DNA of 6,948 nt from CAZEUZ01 sp964515805 (lineage in GTDB: Bacteria > Pseudomonadota > Gammaproteobacteria > Pseudomonadales > Cellvibrionaceae): positions 1 through 6,948 of the forward strand of contig CAZEUZ010000018.1 of NCBI GenBank assembly GCA_964515805.1. Direction: 5' to 3'. A program made the translations under genes and the position numbers. Below are positions 1 through 6,271 of the stretch, in pieces. The notes below the pieces were generated by a model, which did no database searches, was not told the origin of the DNA, and saw only the letters and a list, made by a program, of their open reading frames with translations. How positions within the stretch are numbered: position 1 is the stretch's first letter; every line of letters begins with the position of its first letter.

Positions 1-759
1 AATTTCAAGATTTAGCATGGGCGTGTTGCGCACTTTCTTTTTAAGCCAAGCCGACAGGCGGGGAAAGGCACCCTCAATGCGGTTTGCCTCTCGAATAAGT
101 TCATAGTTTAGTTGGGGGTTATCCCGGTCATTCAGTACGCAGCCGACGATGACGGCCCCGGCGTCTGTCAGTTTTTTTGCCGCTGTTGTCAGCATGGCTT
201 CCGTTGTATGACCGGATAAAATGACCAATAGTGCCCCATCACTTGCGGCGGCAGCTCTTTGCGCCGGTAGATTTGACCAATTTGCCGAATTGATCGCCGA
301 GGTATCAAAAAGAATACTGTCATAATCTTTTTTCCAGCATTCGATCATTTCTTCAATGGTTCCCGGTTCACGCAACTGCAGCAACGAAGTTTTGCAGGGG
401 TTTGGTGTGAGTACGGCGAGTGGCGCCTGGGATTTGCCGTGTTCAATCAGCTGTGGAGAGGGAAGCTGTTGTTTGTTATCGGAGAGTTGTTTGTTACCGT
501 AGAGGGAAGTTATAGCCGTATTTGAACTTGAAACAGTATCTGAAGGAAGTGAAAATCGTTGCCGAATATTTGGCCGAAATAAATTAAAATCTACTATCAG
601 TGTTGCACGGTCTGCGTAGAGGTTTCGATAAGCTAGGGAGGTCAATATCGAAGATACGCCCTCCCCAGAATTGGCCGATGTCACTGCGAGCGAACGCAGG
701 CCCTTTGCCAAAGTTGCATTGTAGATGTATTCAAGTTCAAGATGTTGTTCAGGGATCAT
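1..759 (-). CDS. CpsD/CapB-like P-loop protein of polysaccharide export (C-terminus cut by window edge; SypD-like position)
   Basis: The reading frame is open for 253 codons from an ATG at 759 to the left edge, so the C-terminus is missing. The fold is that of bacterial tyrosine-kinase/ParA-like ATPases of capsule loci. A P-loop-like SANSGEGVSS lies at residues 28-37, a Walker A'-like LIVDFNLFRP at 54-63, a Walker B-like ILFDTSAI at 149-156, and a VIVGCVLND strand near 200. The protein starts almost directly at the nucleotide-binding domain, so no Wzz/membrane domain is fused in front. The usual P-loop lysine (GEGKST) is valine here (V35), and the usual DxD of Walker A' is DFN, so ATP hydrolysis or tyrosine kinase activity is doubtful. 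The ATG overlaps the stop of the upstream SLBB gene (TAATG), with AGGGG 7 nt before it, suggesting translational coupling. By position it matches sypD of Vibrio syp clusters. Family assignment is good; catalytic role is uncertain, and any C-terminal tyrosine cluster is out of view. Confidence 0.8.
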   Translation of the reverse strand, partial: MIPEQHLELEYIYNATLAKGLRSLAVTSANSGEGVSSILTSLAYRNLYADRATLIVDFNLFRPNIRQRFSLPSDTVSSSNTAITSLYGNKQLSDNKQQLPSPQLIEHGKSQAPLAVLTPNPCKTSLLQLREPGTIEEMIECWKKDYDSILFDTSAINSANWSNLPAQRAAAASDGALLVILSGHTTEAMLTTAAKKLTDAGAVIVGCVLNDRDNPQLNYELIREANRIEGAFPRLSAWLKKKVRNTPMLNLEI

Positions 760-2864
760 TATAATGCCCCTATCAGTGCACCGAGAGATAAAAGTTTAAA
801 AATATCATCAATGGTCGTCCGGGTCTTCGACAGATTGCTCTGTGCACTCCCTGGAACATAAATCGTATCACCTGTTCTGACGACAGGCAAACCGGAAAAG
901 TTTGCAGTTTTACTGAATTCAACCAAATCAAAAGTACGCGCTTGATGTTCGCAGCAAGAGCGGTTGACGATGGTAATTTTCTGCACATAGGCGTCAGTGC
1001 TGGTGCCGCCCGCCTCAGCCAATAGATCGAGGATGGTCATACTGTCATCAAAATTATAGCGGCCGGGTTTGTTGACAGCACCGAGAACGCGAACCGTCTT
1101 TTCTTTGGGGTTATCCAGCCAATTTCTGTCTTTTGCGGGAATATAAATGGTGTCGCCTGTCTGCACCTTCGGCAGCAGATTTTCGTCACCCGTTTCAAAA
1201 TATAATGACAAATTTAATTTTGATACCCGTGCAACTTTACCTTCGCGGTGGCTAATGCGAATATTGTGGAGGTCTGCTGAATTTGTTGGTCCATCGGCGG
1301 CAGCGAGAATATCTAAAAAGTGCATGTTGTTGATAAAACGATAGCGTCCTGGCGCACCTACTTGGCCAAATACATAAATTGAACTGGCGGACGATTGTTG
1401 CACCCATTTCGATTTGTTATCTGTCGGGTCGTTGGGCAGATTGCGAATTCGCACAGTGCTACCCGCGGCAATCTGTGGTAATTCATAATCGCTGCCACCG
1501 CGTTTAATAAACGCGTCGAGGTCAAAATAGATTAATTTGTTATTACCCGTAGAAGAACGGGTAATAACCTCAATCTTAGAGGTATCTGCTGCATCTGTTG
1601 GGCCGCCGACATGGGCAATCAAATCCATCAGCGACATTTCATCAGACCATTCTATACGGCCCGGTTTTTCCACTTCACCTAGCACACGAACTGCGCGATT
1701 GGGTGAGACTTTTAGCCAAGATTTTTCGTTAACATCCGTCTTTTCTGGCACAAAAATAGCGTCGCCTGCCTGCAAGTTGGGTATTGGTGTGTTGCGCAAT
1801 CCTTCAGTGAAGCCAGCCAAGTCAAACGGCAATACTTGCCCATTGGCTTTGATAACGCGAATTTGACGTGATTCCGCAAAACGGGTTGGCCCACCAGCAT
1901 TGGCTAAGATATCCAGTAGCGAAGCATCCCCAGTACTTTCATAGGCGCCAGGTTTAAATACCTCACCCATGATATAAACAGTGCTGCCGCCAGATTTAAT
2001 TTCTTCTTCTTGCCGCGGAATAAAAATGGTTGCGCCGGGTACGATGGGAGGCAATAACTTGTCATCACCTGTGTCGAGATAGCGCTTTAAATTGAAAACT
2101 TCAGGCTCACCATTACTGATAACGCGAATTTGTTCCACACTGGCATAGCGCGTAACACCCCCTGCTCGCATTAGCAGATCGACTAAATTTACATTAGGAT
2201 TGTGAGAAAAGCTGCCAGAACTGTTCACCTCTCCAAAAACCTTTATCGCTTGGCGATCACTGGCTGCATCCCCTGCATCGGCAACTTTGGCAGGATCAAA
2301 TTCAACTTCCACGTTGCCAATAATCGGTGATGCTGGGACAAATAATGTATCTAAAGACTTTAGTTCTGGTAGCAATGAGACGTCACCACTATCCAGATAA
2401 CTCTTATAATTAAATTTAATCTCCTGATCTCCGCGTTGTAGCTTCATTTTGTCTAGTTGTGCGCCTGTGCGCAGTCCACCTGCAGCGCTGAGTGCCGCCT
2501 GCACGCTAGCTCCCATTGGAATAACAATTTCTCCAGGCTCTTTTACATAACCAAGCACGTTAATCAGTAGTTGGCGTTCGTGCACATAAATTTCCAGGCT
2601 GTCCAGATCCCGGTAAATTTTTTTCAGAGCATCTTTTAATTTTTTCTCCATGGCTGGTACTTCAAGGCCGTCAACCTTGACAGGCCCCACTTCCGGCAAA
2701 TAGATTCTTCCCTGACGATCTACAGGAAAGGTTTTGTCGAGCGAGCTTTCGCCGGGCAAAGAAATACGAATAACATCACCGACTTGTATATTTTCTGCAC
2801 CGACATGTCCATTAATCAGAAATATGAGAACTGTGCCAATTATCAACTGACTAAGGGCTTTCAT
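759..2864 (-). CDS. Wza-type polysaccharide export protein with six SLBB repeats (SypC-like)
   Basis: Periplasmic/outer-membrane polysaccharide export protein. From the chosen ATG (701 aa): signal peptide at 1-23 (hydrophobic core, VGA before E24), Poly_export domain at about 24-95 (VGDVIRISLPGE, DRQGRIYLPEVGPV), then six SLBB units at about 99-178, 207-283, 296-374, 392-476, 496-577 and 591-672. Each unit begins with a strand such as VRVLGEVxKPG, continues with a helix of type LLDILAxAGGPT and ends with GDTIYVP. There is no lipobox cysteine, unlike E. coli Wza. A short hydrophobic C-terminal helix (IDDIFKLLSLGALIGAL) could insert in the outer membrane. Start choice: a GTG at 2885 would add seven residues (708 aa) but has no visible Shine-Dalgarno; the ATG at 2864 has AAGAG 7 nt upstream and a cleaner signal peptide. 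It overlaps the preceding OmpA gene by 14 bp and the next gene by 1 bp. Six SLBB units is more than in Wza. Confidence 0.9.
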   Translation of the reverse strand: MKALSQLIIGTVLIFLINGHVGAENIQVGDVIRISLPGESSLDKTFPVDRQGRIYLPEVGPVKVDGLEVPAMEKKLKDALKKIYRDLDSLEIYVHERQLLINVLGYVKEPGEIVIPMGASVQAALSAAGGLRTGAQLDKMKLQRGDQEIKFNYKSYLDSGDVSLLPELKSLDTLFVPASPIIGNVEVEFDPAKVADAGDAASDRQAIKVFGEVNSSGSFSHNPNVNLVDLLMRAGGVTRYASVEQIRVISNGEPEVFNLKRYLDTGDDKLLPPIVPGATIFIPRQEEEIKSGGSTVYIMGEVFKPGAYESTGDASLLDILANAGGPTRFAESRQIRVIKANGQVLPFDLAGFTEGLRNTPIPNLQAGDAIFVPEKTDVNEKSWLKVSPNRAVRVLGEVEKPGRIEWSDEMSLMDLIAHVGGPTDAADTSKIEVITRSSTGNNKLIYFDLDAFIKRGGSDYELPQIAAGSTVRIRNLPNDPTDNKSKWVQQSSASSIYVFGQVGAPGRYRFINNMHFLDILAAADGPTNSADLHNIRISHREGKVARVSKLNLSLYFETGDENLLPKVQTGDTIYIPAKDRNWLDNPKEKTVRVLGAVNKPGRYNFDDSMTILDLLAEAGGTSTDAYVQKITIVNRSCCEHQARTFDLVEFSKTANFSGLPVVRTGDTIYVPGSAQSNLSKTRTTIDDIFKLLSLGALIGAL

Positions 2865-3696
2865 TACGATGCTCTTTTTTATCACTTATTTCACTAGTCA
2901 TTTGAATTAAATTAATACTCACACGGCGATTGACGAGGCGCTTTGCTGCTTCTCTGCCGGGGATCAACGGCGACTCAGAGCCAACCGCAGATACGCGAAT
3001 ACGTTCAGGCATGATGCCCATAATCTGCAGATAACGGCCAACTTGCTTTGCTCTGGCCATTGACAGCGCCCGATTATATTCTTCTCTCCCATAGCTGTCG
3101 GCATGACCCGTGATCTCGAGATGATACTCGGGTAGTTCGCGCAATAAAGATACCGCTTCAGCCAAACGGACAATGTATTTTGGATTCAATTCGGAGGAAT
3201 TAAACGCAAATTGGTTATCGCTGTTGAGTAGCTTATCGAGTGTTTCCCAAATATTCTCACTCGATGCTTCACTATTGGATACTTCAATCGTAGTTGCCGG
3301 GACCTCACAGACTTCATATTGTTTAACATAATCGAGTTGCCTTTCCAGCCGTGACAGTAGCCGCCGCTGTATGATGATATCGTTGGCAGCATCGTGCATA
3401 AGACCACCCTCTAATTCATGTGCGATGCGATTTTTTCTTAATTTGGCCTGCACCACACTGGCGGGAAAGCAAAGTTCAGCGCCTTTGCTAACGAGATTGT
3501 CAAGCAGGCGGTTAGTCAGTTCAAAATCAAAACGCAATCCATGCTCAGGTTGTAGGCTTTCATTAGCCTCTACGGGTATCAATGGGCTAAGATTTTTTGC
3601 TTTGACGGGATGTTCATGATTGTAGGCACAACCGGCTAATGGGCCTACTAATGATAGGACTGCAATAGAGAACATCACGTATTTAAGGTGGTTCAT
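2851..3696 (-). CDS. OmpA-family outer-membrane lipoprotein (SypB-like)
   Basis: 281-aa lipoprotein likely anchoring the export complex to peptidoglycan. Residues 1-22 are a lipoprotein signal peptide with lipobox LAGC (C23 lipidated). The +2 residue is Ala, not Asp, which predicts outer-membrane sorting. Residues 24-150 are not recognised and contain two cysteines, C76 and C130, that could pair. The C-terminal OmpA domain spans about 150-265: QFAFNSSELNP, then ITGHADSYGREEYNRALSMARA, then NRRVSINLI. D200 and R215, 15 residues apart, occupy the positions that bind diaminopimelate in OmpA proteins, so peptidoglycan binding looks intact. The ATG has GAGGG 7 nt upstream, and that GAGGG overlaps the TGA of the STAS gene; the gap between the two genes is 10 bp. 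In Vibrio syp clusters sypB is also an OmpA-family gene between sypA and sypC. The family call is firm; the role in export is inferred from context. Confidence 0.9.
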   Translation of the reverse strand: MNHLKYVMFSIAVLSLVGPLAGCAYNHEHPVKAKNLSPLIPVEANESLQPEHGLRFDFELTNRLLDNLVSKGAELCFPASVVQAKLRKNRIAHELEGGLMHDAANDIIIQRRLLSRLERQLDYVKQYEVCEVPATTIEVSNSEASSENIWETLDKLLNSDNQFAFNSSELNPKYIVRLAEAVSLLRELPEYHLEITGHADSYGREEYNRALSMARAKQVGRYLQIMGIMPERIRVSAVGSESPLIPGREAAKRLVNRRVSINLIQMTSEISDKKEHRNESP

Positions 3697-3706
3697 ATGT
3701 CAGCCC

Positions 3707-4024
3707 TCACGAGTACATTTCAATCGGGATAGCTTTGTTAACGCGAAGCATTTGCAAGAGCTCCGCAGGTTGACCATTGGCAGCGGTAATACGCATATCT
3801 CTTCCTTGTGCCTTGAGTTGCTTAAATAAAAATACAATAGCACCAACACCGGAAGAGTCCATAAATGAAACTCCACCAATGTCCAGAACGATACTCTTAG
3901 GTTCTGGATTGTCAACAACATTCTTTAATGATTGCCGGACTCCTTGAGTACCTTGGGCATCAAAATCACCTTTTAAAAGAAGCAGTAATTCGGAATCGTC
4001 AAATTGTTTTGTTTCAAGTTCCAT
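3707..4024 (-). CDS. Single-domain STAS protein, anti-sigma-factor-antagonist type (SypA-like)
   Basis: 105 aa, about the usual length of a stand-alone STAS domain (SpoIIAA/RsbV fold); cytoplasmic, no signal or membrane segment. It shows the N-terminal strand pair (ELLLLLKGDFDAQG), the strand SIVLDIGGVSFMDSSGVGAIVFLFKQLK, and a C-terminal strand/helix with ELLQMLRVNKAIPI. The DSSG motif is at 56-59. S57 corresponds to the serine phosphorylated in SpoIIAA/RsbV and, in Vibrio SypA, controlled by the kinase/phosphatase SypE. It is first in the leftward operon, 10 bp before the OmpA lipoprotein gene. The ATG has GAGG about 7 nt upstream. A sigma-54 promoter match lies about 50 bp upstream, with an expected leader near 40 nt. 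The likely role is a phosphorylation-controlled switch for polysaccharide production (inference from family and position). No partner kinase or phosphatase is in the window. Confidence 0.9.
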   Translation of the reverse strand: MELETKQFDDSELLLLLKGDFDAQGTQGVRQSLKNVVDNPEPKSIVLDIGGVSFMDSSGVGAIVFLFKQLKAQGRDMRITAANGQPAELLQMLRVNKAIPIEMYS

Positions 4025-4074
4025 AGTTTCCTCATGTTTTTGACTATTTGTAGACTCTGCCCATAAATTTAGAA

Positions 4075-4090
4075 AGCATAAATCGTGCCA
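4075..4090 (-). promoter_or_regulatory. Sigma-54 (RpoN) promoter for the STAS/export operon
   Basis: Read on the minus strand, the site is TGGCACGATTTATGCT. The consensus is TGGCACG-N4-TTGC[A/T]; it matches at all defined bases except the first T of the -12 block. The invariant GG (4089-4088) and GC (4077-4076) are exactly 10 bp apart. The expected transcript start is near 4064, giving a leader of about 40 nt to the ATG at 4024. It points straight at the STAS gene. In Vibrio the syp promoters are sigma-54 dependent (SypG), which supports this reading. Confidence 0.75.
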
Positions 4091-4173
4091 ACTATGAAAG
4101 ACCGCCCCAAAAGGCAGCTAATCCCGTTAACTGATGGATGGTATCGCTCAAACATCTTAATCATCTTGTATAA

Positions 4174-4206
4174 CTAGCCCTATAAGCAGGTGTTTTAGCG
4201 GGCTAG
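4174..4206. repeat. 7-bp inverted repeat between the divergent promoters
   Basis: CTAGCCC (4174-4180) and GGGCTAG (4200-4206) are perfect inverted copies separated by 19 bp. The first TATAAGC copy lies directly after the left arm. The arms are about 26 bp centre to centre, close to 2.5 helical turns. It could be an operator dyad; there is no T-tract, so it is not a terminator. Confidence 0.4.
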
Positions 4207-4315
4207 GCCATAAATTTTTAAACTTATAAGCCGCATTCTAATAGCCAGTTGCTGGCGATGCAATATGAGTTAAGTTCTACAAAAATGCATTGCATTATGC
4301 AAAAACTATAAGCAG
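4180..4315 (+). repeat. Three direct copies of TATAAGC (candidate activator sites)
   Basis: TATAAGC occurs at 4181-4187, 4225-4231 and 4307-4313, all in the same orientation. The first and third copies share the longer CTATAAGCAG (4180-4189 and 4306-4315). Three copies of one 7-mer in about 265 bp is more than expected by chance even in AT-rich DNA. Position between the two sigma-54 promoters suggests upstream activating sites. The factor is unknown and the role is inferred. Confidence 0.4.
4244..4302. repeat. Two short dyads in the control region
   Basis: GCCAG-TTG-CTGGC (4244-4256) is a perfect 5-bp dyad with a 3-bp spacer. TTGCAT-T-ATGCAA (4290-4302) is a perfect 6-bp dyad with a 1-bp spacer, 55-68 bp upstream of the -24 element of the glmS promoter. 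Either could be a regulator half-site pair. Short dyads in AT-rich DNA are common, so support is limited. Confidence 0.25.
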
Positions 4316-4356
4316 CAAATAAAAAAGTTGTTTTAATATCATGATCTTACATAAAT

Positions 4357-4372
4357 TGGCACAGATTTTGCT
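4357..4372 (+). promoter_or_regulatory. Sigma-54 (RpoN) promoter for glmS
   Basis: The site TGGCACAGATTTTGCT matches TGGCACG-N4-TTGC[A/T] at every defined base except the seventh. GG (4358-4359) and GC (4370-4371) are exactly 10 bp apart. The expected start is near 4383, giving a 60-nt leader to the ATG at 4443. A one-mismatch IHF-like sequence (4337-4349) lies just upstream; it is too weak to annotate separately. Confidence 0.75.
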
Positions 4373-4442
4373 TTCGACTGATTATAGTTTTATATGAAGT
4401 TTTCCATACATTTACCATTTAATTTTACAAAGGAGACATTTT

Positions 4443-6236
4443 ATGTGCGGAATATTTGGTGTTCACAACCACAAAGAAGCAACATCGACCATTTTACAAG
4501 GACTTAAGCAACTTGAATATAGAGGATACGACTCTGCCGGCTTGGCAGTCGTTGGCCAAGAGGATATTTTAACTTGCAGAGCCCAGGGTAAAATTATTAA
4601 CCTGGAAAAAGTAGTAAATATCAACGGGCTTAGAGGTGTGAGTGGTATTGGACACACGCGTTGGGCCACTCACGGCGCTGCGACACAGGATAACGCACAC
4701 CCGCACAGGTATAAGGATGTCGTTGTTGTCCATAACGGAATTATAGAAAATCATCACGTATTACGACAAAAGTTAATGGCCAAGGGCCATCAGTTTCTAA
4801 GTCAGACCGATAGTGAAGTTATTCCCCATATGATTCAACAGTATTTGGATTTGGGTTATCTGGAAAGGGATGCTATCGCGGCGACAATGGATCAGTTAGA
4901 AGGTAGCTATGCTTTAGGTATATTGGTTAAAACAACGCCAGATATTATCTATGCAGTAAAGAATGCCAGTCCCTTGGCTATTGGCAAAGCAGCTGATCAA
5001 CTCTTTTTGGCGTCTGATGCTTTGGCGCTGTCCAAGTTTGCAGAGCAGGTTTTTTACCCTGAGGATGGGCAACTGGTAACACTTTCAGAGAAAGGCACAG
5101 AAATCACTCATGTAGATGGTCAACAAATGTCAGTGTCTTTTTGCGATTTGAATGCCGATGATATCAATATTTCCCGAGGTGATTACGAGCACTTTATGCT
5201 CAAAGAGATTCATGAGCAACCTTCAGTCGTCAAAAGGATTTTGCAACAGCCGATGCCTGCGGGTTCAATAAATGTAGACGAGATAAATCGACTGCATATC
5301 ATCGCCTGTGGCACTTCTTTTTATGCAGCCAATGTGGCCAAGTACTGGTTCGAGACTATCTGCAGGATTCCGGTTAACGTCGACATCGCATCTGAGTTTC
5401 GCTATCGGGATACACCGTTTTTCGAAGGAGATACAGCATTATTCATCTCTCAGTCAGGTGAAACAGCCGATACGCTGGCGGCATTAAAGCATGCCAAAGG
5501 AAAAGGCCTACCGGTCATGTCATTGGTTAATGTAGCAACCAGTAGTATGGCCAGAGAGAGTGACTTTACTTGGTTGACCCATGCTGGTCCCGAGATAGGT
5601 GTTGCGTCGACTAAGGCATTGATGAGCCAATTGGTGCAACTGTTGCGTTTATGTCTGGTTTGGGGTTTGGCGAGAGATACGATTTCCAGAGAGAGCTATA
5701 ATGCAAACTGTCAAACTCTTGAGCGATTACCTGAGTTGATATCAGAACAACTCAATCACAATAAAAATTTAGAGGATTTCATCGCTATTCTGCAAAATGC
5801 GTCTTCTGCACTCTTCCTTGGCAGGGCACATTTGAGTCCAGTGGCTATGGAAGGAGCGTTAAAACTAAAAGAAATCAGTTATATACACGCGGAAGGTTAC
5901 GCGTTTGGCGAACTAAAACATGGGCCCATTGCGTTAATAGACGATGACCTACCTATCGTTGCGATGATCGATGATGTGTTGACAGAAAAAGCCATCTCTA
6001 ATTTGAGGGAAGTGAGCGCCCGAGGTGGGAAAACTTGTCTGATCGCTAGTAGAGAGGTTTTAGAGATGATGAAAGACGATATATCCATTGGCATTGAAAT
6101 GCCGAAAGTCAATCAAATCCTATCGCCGATGCTTTATATGCTGCCTTTGCAATTACTTGCTTATTACACTGCACTGGCTAAAGGCAACGATGTGGACCAG
6201 CCACGCAACCTCGCTAAATCGGTAACGGTAGAATAA
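4443..6236 (+). CDS. glmS: Glutamine-fructose-6-phosphate aminotransferase (isomerizing)
   Basis: Converts fructose-6-phosphate plus glutamine to glucosamine-6-phosphate, the entry step to UDP-GlcNAc; cytoplasmic. 597 aa, close to E. coli GlmS (609). The glutaminase domain is at about 1-225, with nucleophile C2 exposed after Met removal, LEYRGYDSAG, HTRWATHG (71-78), HNGIIEN (97-103) and TDSE (122-125). The first SIS domain starts about 280 (ACGTSFYA 288-295, SQSGETADT 336-344, GVASTKA 386-392). The second SIS domain starts about 450 (K474, E477, H493). The canonical tail NLAKSVTVE carries catalytic K592. All residues used by the E. coli enzyme are present. HAEGYAFGELKHG differs from the usual HAEAYAAGELKHG. 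AAGGAG sits 7 nt before the ATG. It stands alone, divergent from the syp-like operon and behind a sigma-54 promoter, not next to glmU/atp genes as many housekeeping copies are. It may thus be a second copy dedicated to polysaccharide supply (inference). Confidence 0.97.
   Translation: MCGIFGVHNHKEATSTILQGLKQLEYRGYDSAGLAVVGQEDILTCRAQGKIINLEKVVNINGLRGVSGIGHTRWATHGAATQDNAHPHRYKDVVVVHNGIIENHHVLRQKLMAKGHQFLSQTDSEVIPHMIQQYLDLGYLERDAIAATMDQLEGSYALGILVKTTPDIIYAVKNASPLAIGKAADQLFLASDALALSKFAEQVFYPEDGQLVTLSEKGTEITHVDGQQMSVSFCDLNADDINISRGDYEHFMLKEIHEQPSVVKRILQQPMPAGSINVDEINRLHIIACGTSFYAANVAKYWFETICRIPVNVDIASEFRYRDTPFFEGDTALFISQSGETADTLAALKHAKGKGLPVMSLVNVATSSMARESDFTWLTHAGPEIGVASTKALMSQLVQLLRLCLVWGLARDTISRESYNANCQTLERLPELISEQLNHNKNLEDFIAILQNASSALFLGRAHLSPVAMEGALKLKEISYIHAEGYAFGELKHGPIALIDDDLPIVAMIDDVLTEKAISNLREVSARGGKTCLIASREVLEMMKDDISIGIEMPKVNQILSPMLYMLPLQLLAYYTALAKGNDVDQPRNLAKSVTVE
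6188..6236 (+). other. attTn7-type TnsD target sequence at the 3' end of glmS
   Basis: The last codons, encoding DVDQPRNLAKSVTVE, closely follow the E. coli DNA sequence recognised by Tn7 TnsD, as I recall it. Tn7 would insert about 25 bp past the stop, near 6260. No Tn7 ends or target duplication are visible there, so the site appears unoccupied. Confidence 0.45.
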
Positions 6237-6271
6237 TCAAAGCTTGGTTTTAAATCTCTGAGGGTTATATG

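Larger units (their letters stand above)
4025..4442. other. Divergent intergenic control region between the STAS operon and glmS
   Basis: These 418 bp carry no convincing coding sequence on either strand and are AT-rich. They hold two outward-facing sigma-54 promoter matches (4075-4090 minus, 4357-4372 plus), and about 265 bp between them with three direct TATAAGC copies, a 7-bp inverted repeat and small dyads. That arrangement fits a shared upstream activating region for an enhancer-binding protein. No riboswitch or known leader RNA was recognised in either short leader. Confidence 0.7.

Noticed and set aside
1147..1866. Plus-strand open frames of 65 and 109 codons
   Set aside because: They lie antisense inside the SLBB gene, have no recognisable motifs, and the opposite frame encodes clear SLBB repeats.
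759..2864. DNA-level tandem repeats in the SLBB gene
   Set aside because: The repeats are visible at protein level only; nucleotide copies are too diverged to call a DNA repeat, and no CRISPR-like array exists.
3371..3619. 82-codon plus-strand frame
   Set aside because: Antisense to the OmpA lipoprotein; composition is that of a shadow frame.
4337..4349. IHF-like sequence TATCAT-GATC-TTA upstream of the glmS promoter
   Set aside because: One mismatch to WATCAA-N4-TTR in AT-rich DNA and very close to the -24 element; not strong enough alone.
4383..4442. glmS leader checked for a glmS ribozyme or GlmZ-type leader
   Set aside because: Only 60 nt, with no ribozyme core or clear leader hairpin; the ribozyme is a Gram-positive feature.
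4463..6112. Minus-strand frames of 62-71 codons within glmS
   Set aside because: Shadows of the strongly supported glmS frame; no ribosome sites or domains.
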